Positions 60,071-64,000 of a stretch of DNA of 64,000 nucleotides are shown here, in pieces (the first letter of the stretch is position 1; every line of letters begins with the position of its first letter). Under the pieces are notes generated by a model. That model had not been told where the DNA came from, searched no databases, and saw nothing but the letters and a program-made list of their open reading frames with translations. The DNA is taken from contig NZ_CP043450.1 in the NCBI RefSeq assembly GCF_003286415.2, positions 5,828,001 to 5,892,000 on the forward strand. Reading direction: 5' to 3'. The DNA is from Mucilaginibacter rubeus (GTDB taxonomy: Bacteria; Bacteroidota; Bacteroidia; Sphingobacteriales; Sphingobacteriaceae). The position numbers and the translations under genes are program-made.

Positions 60071-61258
60071 CTAATTAAAATCGCAGTTCTCTATTACAAG
60101 TGTAGCCGCTCCTAAAAGCTCTGCGTTTGTTGCTACTGTTGATACCTGTATCTCTGTCTGCTCTGCCAACCAGGGAATACAAAACTCATTGATTGCCTGC
60201 TGAATGGGAGCCATCAGTATCTTTCCGGCTACTGCTCCTCTCCCGCTTAACACGATAAGCATCGGGTTCATGATATGAATCAATGTTGATATCCCCTTAC
60301 CAACCAAAAAAGCAGCATCAGAAAGAACAGAAACAGCCAGCGGATCACCCGATTTTGCCGCGTTTAGGAACAGATCGGCCGGTAACTTCCCGGTTGTTTT
60401 ATAAACCTGCTCCATGCTTGAACTTGCGCCCGAATCCATCTCGGCTTTGGCCCGCTCAATCATAAACACCAGCGAGGTATCCACCTCCAAACACCCTCTT
60501 TTTCCGCATGAGCACATTTTATTACTTTGCGATAAAGGGATATGGCTAAACTCACCTGCATATCCGCTATGCCCCCTGAACAAGCCGCCGTTAACAATCA
60601 TCCCCAAACCAATACCCCAGCCAATGTTAACAACAAGCACATCTTTCAAATCTTTCCCGGCACCAAACTTCAGCTCTGCTAAAGCAATTAAGCTGGAGTC
60701 GTTATCAATAAAAACCGGTAAACCCAGCTCTTTGCTCAGATGGTCTTTTAAAGTCACATTGCCCCCAAGCTTAAAAAAGGTGTGATTTACACCTTTTATG
60801 GCGCTTACAAACCCCGGCATACCAATCCCTATTCCCAGTATCTGGCTCAACGGAATCCCCGAACCGGATATATAATCCTTTAAAAAGACGATGAACGTTT
60901 CCGTTAGGGCCGGGTTATCATGCAACACAAGCTCCTTTTTTTGAAGCCCAATCTTAACATTGTTCATCAGGTCGTAGATAACCACCTGGGTCACCATCTG
61001 ATCTACCGCTACCGCAACTATATAGCGCTGCTTTTCGGCATTTAACTGAAACGACGAGGCCCTTCTCCCACCGGTTGAAGCTGCCAGGCCATTATCCTGT
61101 ATATAACCATCCTCAATAAGCCCGTTAACCGTACTGGTTATCAAGGGTAAACTTTTGTGCGACCGACGACTTAATTCGGCCAACGTAAGCCTGTTGTCGT
61201 AATAAAAAAACTTGATCAGTTCGTTGCGCAGTAATTGCTGCTTCATTTGAACGCTCAT
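60071..61258 (-). CDS. ROK-family transcriptional regulator
   Basis: A 395-residue ROK repressor-type protein. An N-terminal winged helix (LTLAELSRRSHKSLPLITST, VNGLIEDGYIQ, about 24-55) precedes a kinase-like domain with GIGIGMPGFVSAIKGVNHTF and the zinc motif with His239 and Cys249, Cys251, Cys256 (FSHIPLSQSNKMCSCGKRGC). It is like NagC/XylR/Mlc, which sense sugars. It is immediately upstream of susCD (56 bp) and probably controls it, pointing to a sugar as the SusCD substrate. Confidence 0.93.
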   Translation of the reverse strand: MSVQMKQQLLRNELIKFFYYDNRLTLAELSRRSHKSLPLITSTVNGLIEDGYIQDNGLAASTGGRRASSFQLNAEKQRYIVAVAVDQMVTQVVIYDLMNNVKIGLQKKELVLHDNPALTETFIVFLKDYISGSGIPLSQILGIGIGMPGFVSAIKGVNHTFFKLGGNVTLKDHLSKELGLPVFIDNDSSLIALAELKFGAGKDLKDVLVVNIGWGIGLGMIVNGGLFRGHSGYAGEFSHIPLSQSNKMCSCGKRGCLEVDTSLVFMIERAKAEMDSGASSSMEQVYKTTGKLPADLFLNAAKSGDPLAVSVLSDAAFLVGKGISTLIHIMNPMLIVLSGRGAVAGKILMAPIQQAINEFCIPWLAEQTEIQVSTVATNAELLGAATLVIENCDFN

Positions 61259-61636
61259 AATTGATTGGCTAAACTTAAATATATTTTTGAAAAAAACTTA
61301 AAACTTTATAATTTTTTTAAAAAGATTTAAAGAGTTATATTTTAAATACCAAAGATTAAACACCTTTTTAAAAGGTTTTAAAAACATATAACACTTAAAA
61401 TCAACATATTAAACACAATTGGGGTAAAAATTGATCCAACCCTGAAGCAAGACAAGAAATAAAGGCAAAACAACTACAAGTAGCCGGAATTTAATTGAAC
61501 AGGATAATTTATGGTAGGTTTTAAAAACAGGAAAGGCCCCGCGAAATCCCGCAACGCCTTTTTTTCTGTCAGTACACAACGTAAAAAAGGCGATGACTAT
61601 CAGCCACCGCCTTTTGTTAAGCCCTATGTTCCTGGA
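61259..61636. other. 378-bp spacer
   Basis: Spacer upstream of the ROK gene and downstream of the alcohol dehydrogenase gene (both minus). It is AT-rich near the ROK gene, with many A/T tracts. It contains the terminator at 61585-61614 and, at about 61530-61563, another GGCCCCGCG...GCCTTTTTTT hairpin-like stretch. No gene is evident; a plus-strand frame at 61511-61729 overlaps the dehydrogenase and has no features. Confidence 0.5.
61585..61614 (-). terminator. Intrinsic terminator after the alcohol dehydrogenase
   Basis: AAAAGGCG(A)TG pairs with CA(C)CGCCTTTT and, on the minus strand, is followed by TTAC after the T tract of the stem. It lies 22 bp beyond the dehydrogenase stop. Confidence 0.75.
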
Positions 61637-62680
61637 TTAGATAGTAGCCATATCAATTACGAAACGGTAACGCACATCGCCTTTCAGCATGCGATCATAA
61701 GCAGCGTGGATATCTTTCATATCAATTAGTTCGATATCAGAAACAATGTTATGCTCTGCGCAGAAATCAAGCATTTCCTGAGTTTCGGGCAAGCCACCAA
61801 TCATAGAACCAGCAAGGCTTTTACGGCCGCCAATAATGCTGAAGGCAGCAATTTCGGCTGGCTTGGTAGGTACGCCAACACATACGTGTGTACCATTGGT
61901 TTTCAGTAAGCCAAGATATACGTTCAGGTCATGCTCGGCAGATACAGTGTCCAGGATGAAATCAAAAGTACCGGCAACAGCTTTCAATTGTTCCGCATCT
62001 GAAGTTACCACGAAGTGATGAGCGCCTAATTTTTTAGCGTCTTCTTCTTTTTTAGCAGAAGTACTCAATACAGTTACCTCTGCGCCAAAGGCTACGCCAA
62101 ATTTAACACCCATGTGGCCTAAACCACCCAAACCTACAACCGCTATTTTATGGCCTTTGCCAATATTCCAGTGGCGTAATGGTGAATAAGTAGTAATACC
62201 GGCACACAATAATGGCGCTACCGAAGCCAGATCAAGCTTATCAGATATACGGAGAACAAAATCTTCGTGAACTACGATAGTGTTTGAATAACCACCATAA
62301 GTTGGTGTTTTATGGTCTTGCTCATAACCATTGTAAGTTTGAGAGTGACCGTTGGTGCAATATTGCTCCAGGCCATCTTTACAATTATCACAAACACGGC
62401 AAGAGTCAACCAAGCAACCGGTACCGGCCAAATCGCCCACTTTGAATTTCTTTACATGATCGCCTACTTTAACTACACGGCCTACAATTTCGTGACCAGG
62501 AACCATTGGGAATATTGAGCCGCCCCATTCGTCTTTAATCTGGTGCAGATCGGAGTGGCAAACACCACAAAATAAAATATCGAACTGAACATCATGAGGG
62601 CCAACTTCGCGGCGATCAAAAGTCCATGGTGCAAGGTCTGTGTCTTTGGTTTGTGCAGCGTATGCTTTTGTTTGTATCAT
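61637..62680 (-). CDS. Zinc-dependent NAD(P)-alcohol dehydrogenase (cinnamyl/YahK-like)
   Basis: A 347-residue medium-chain dehydrogenase. Catalytic zinc ligands are Cys38 (FCGVCHSDLH), His63 and Glu64 (PGHEIVGRVV); the structural zinc is held by Cys94, Cys97, Cys100 and Cys108. The cofactor site is GLGGLGHMGVKFGVAF and VTVLSTSAKKEEDAKKLGAH, whose Ser/Lys after the strand suggest NADPH. Such enzymes reduce aldehydes, often aromatic or toxic ones. The AraC gene lies 93 bp upstream on the same strand and may control it. Confidence 0.95.
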   Translation of the reverse strand: MIQTKAYAAQTKDTDLAPWTFDRREVGPHDVQFDILFCGVCHSDLHQIKDEWGGSIFPMVPGHEIVGRVVKVGDHVKKFKVGDLAGTGCLVDSCRVCDNCKDGLEQYCTNGHSQTYNGYEQDHKTPTYGGYSNTIVVHEDFVLRISDKLDLASVAPLLCAGITTYSPLRHWNIGKGHKIAVVGLGGLGHMGVKFGVAFGAEVTVLSTSAKKEEDAKKLGAHHFVVTSDAEQLKAVAGTFDFILDTVSAEHDLNVYLGLLKTNGTHVCVGVPTKPAEIAAFSIIGGRKSLAGSMIGGLPETQEMLDFCAEHNIVSDIELIDMKDIHAAYDRMLKGDVRYRFVIDMATI

Positions 62681-62773
62681 ATTAAAATGTTTTATGATAC
62701 AAAGATGCGGACTATAATAAGCGGGCGTTATTTTATAAAGTTCAAGTTATTTGACTATTCTGTCCAAATCACT

Positions 62774-63652
62774 TTACTGCATTTGTACGGTTGGGCGATG
62801 TGCCGATGGAGAACAACCGTGGTGGGCTTTATAAAGGCGCGAAAAATGAGCAAGGTTTTCAAATCCAAGCGAATAGCAAACATCCGTTACCGCCATATCG
62901 GCCGTTAACATTTCTTTTGCCTTAGCCAAACGTTTTTCACGGATCCATTGCGCCGGAGTAACCTGGTAAATGGCAAAAAAATCGCGCTTAAAGCTGGATA
63001 AGCTGCGCCCGGACAGATAGGCCAGTTCGGTAATGGATACCGGTGAGGCATAATTGTCCATCACTACGTTACGGATATCGCCATGCACTTGCTGCTTTAG
63101 CTGCAATAATTGTTGAAGCATATTTTTATCTACATGCACCAGATCATAAAGCAATTCCAGCATTTTTAGCCGCATCAATGATGCATCAATACTTTCAGGT
63201 TCTTCGAAGTACGGCACTACCGATTCAAAAAATTTGCGCAGACGTTCCTTTACAGGCTTTACAGCAACTTTTGCGGGTTCAACAGTTTCCACTGATTCAA
63301 TTTTAGCCATCTTAACAAAATCACGCAAAAACTCATCTTTCAGGAAAAACATCAGGCTGTTGTAGGTAGCTCCCTTTTCGGGGTTGCCCACCTTATCGTA
63401 ATTGATTTGAATGGCTTTTTTTAACAGCACCATCTCATTTTTTGACACAACATAGTCCATATTACCATGTGTGATGGTGTTTGTACCTTCTAAAACAACA
63501 AGCAGCATATGATCTTCCAGGAACATGGAGCCACGGCTACGATGCGTAACCGTACATGATTCTACTATGGATAAGCCATTTAGCTTAATATCCCTGTGGT
63601 GATACGGGGCGCAAACCAACTCGTCGGGTACTTTAACTGCTTTTTCTATCAT
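62774..63652 (-). CDS. AraC-family transcriptional regulator
   Basis: A 292-residue protein. The C-terminal double HTH (about 190-290) includes SITELAYLSGRSLSSFKRDF, AIYQVTPAQWIREKRLAKAK and MAVTDVCYSLGFENLAHFSR with LYKAHHGCSPSAHR. The N-terminal part (LEDHMLLVVLEGTNTITHGN) is a cupin-like sensor. It precedes the alcohol dehydrogenase on the same strand and probably activates it, as in aldehyde-stress AraC-YahK type pairs in other bacteria. Confidence 0.93.
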   Translation of the reverse strand: MIEKAVKVPDELVCAPYHHRDIKLNGLSIVESCTVTHRSRGSMFLEDHMLLVVLEGTNTITHGNMDYVVSKNEMVLLKKAIQINYDKVGNPEKGATYNSLMFFLKDEFLRDFVKMAKIESVETVEPAKVAVKPVKERLRKFFESVVPYFEEPESIDASLMRLKMLELLYDLVHVDKNMLQQLLQLKQQVHGDIRNVVMDNYASPVSITELAYLSGRSLSSFKRDFFAIYQVTPAQWIREKRLAKAKEMLTADMAVTDVCYSLGFENLAHFSRLYKAHHGCSPSAHRPTVQMQ

Positions 63653-63836
63653 CTCAATTAATATGCAAAACTACAGGATAATTGGCAAATAAGCTTTTCT
63701 ATTTCGTTCAAAAAATTTGACTATACGGTTCAAGATTACGTGATCATAAAAAATATCATTGATCACAATAGGGGTAAAATGCTTCAGCCGTGTTTAAGGG
63801 GCAAATTCACTTAATAGTCTTAACAACACAATTGCT

Positions 63837-64000
63837 ATGAAAGCAACATCTTCATTTTATCTAATCATCCTTTTAGTATCATTAAAGTTTACCGCCACCG
63901 CCCAGCAAAACAAGGCCACCGATACTACATTTAAACCCAAAATCGGCTCATTCGATATCGGTTACTCTTACTCGCCATTTACTGTTAATCATAAAAAAAT
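63837..64000 (+). CDS. Secreted protein, N-terminal end (partial)
   Basis: The frame is open from ATG 63837 to the window edge (54 codons). A signal peptide is evident (MKATSSFYLIILLVSLKFTA, cleavage near TATA-Q), followed by KPKIGSFDIGYSYSPFTVNH, which looks like the first strands of an outer-membrane beta-barrel or beta-rich protein. No family can be named from this part. Confidence 0.65.
   Translation, partial: MKATSSFYLIILLVSLKFTATAQQNKATDTTFKPKIGSFDIGYSYSPFTVNHKK

Overview
The window looks like a chromosomal segment of a Bacteroidota bacterium, most likely a Sphingobacteriaceae member close to Mucilaginibacter or Pedobacter. The evidence is SusC/SusD-type outer-membrane proteins, a bacillithiol gene (bshC), the Bacteroidota gene order rpmB-rpmG-DUF4295-ftsY-rimO, TAnnTTTG-type -7 promoter boxes, lipoproteins with the SCKK-type start common in this phylum, and dispersed palindromic repeats. 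I see no prophage, insertion-sequence transposase, rRNA operon or CRISPR array. There is one tRNA (Ala, GGC) and one cobalamin riboswitch. The genus is inference; the phylum is well supported.

Layout. 1-3.4 kb: the end of a SPOR-domain gene overlapping an M20 peptidase, a secreted protein of unknown function, and a higBA toxin-antitoxin pair with an inverted repeat on its promoter. 3.4-10.2 kb (minus): a complete histidine-utilisation operon, marR-hutH-hutU-hutI-ftcD, taking histidine to glutamate; a MarR-type regulator heads it, with a perfect 20-bp palindrome just upstream. 10.2-17.2 kb: a repeat-rich spacer, an SDR epimerase, a Crp/Fnr regulator, a divergent cluster of four glycosyltransferase-like genes and an alpha/beta hydrolase. 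17.6-19.6 kb: a sugar dehydrogenase fused to cytochrome c, and a ricin-type lectin. 19.6-20.9 kb: a TIR-domain gene exactly bracketed by a perfect 39-bp direct repeat, the strongest candidate for a recently acquired defence islet. 21-27 kb: a TonB receptor, then a convergent DUF1800-DUF1501 pair. 27-31.3 kb: a small secreted protein, a membrane-anchored LuxR-type regulator with DUF4199, and a LysR-reductase-ferredoxin module.

31.5-36.7 kb (minus): bshC, rimO, ftsY, DUF4295, rpmG and rpmB, mostly housekeeping. 37-43 kb: acs, a membrane-anchored unknown, CsbD, Uma2, then surE - small membrane protein - lpxB. 43-48 kb (minus): a tiny membrane protein, a tandem universal stress protein, a PiT phosphate transporter with a coiled-coil insert, three tiny genes (two of them apparent paralogues) and an MFS exporter. 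48.3-48.5 kb: a likely structured noncoding RNA ending in an intrinsic terminator. 48.9-54.5 kb (minus): a riboswitch-controlled vitamin B12 uptake operon with a BtuB-like receptor and three surface lipoproteins, two of them BtuG/YncE-like propellers. 54.7 kb: tRNA-Ala. 55-61.3 kb (minus): a ROK regulator with a SusC/SusD pair. 61.6-63.7 kb (minus): a zinc alcohol dehydrogenase with an AraC regulator. The window ends in a truncated secreted-protein gene.

Repeats run through the spacers: at least four full and several partial copies of an approximately 82-bp element bounded by inverted CGTCATTGCGAGG ends, two copies of a TTACGAAGTTTT palindrome placed between convergent genes, and jumbled 7-10 nt oligomer repeats.
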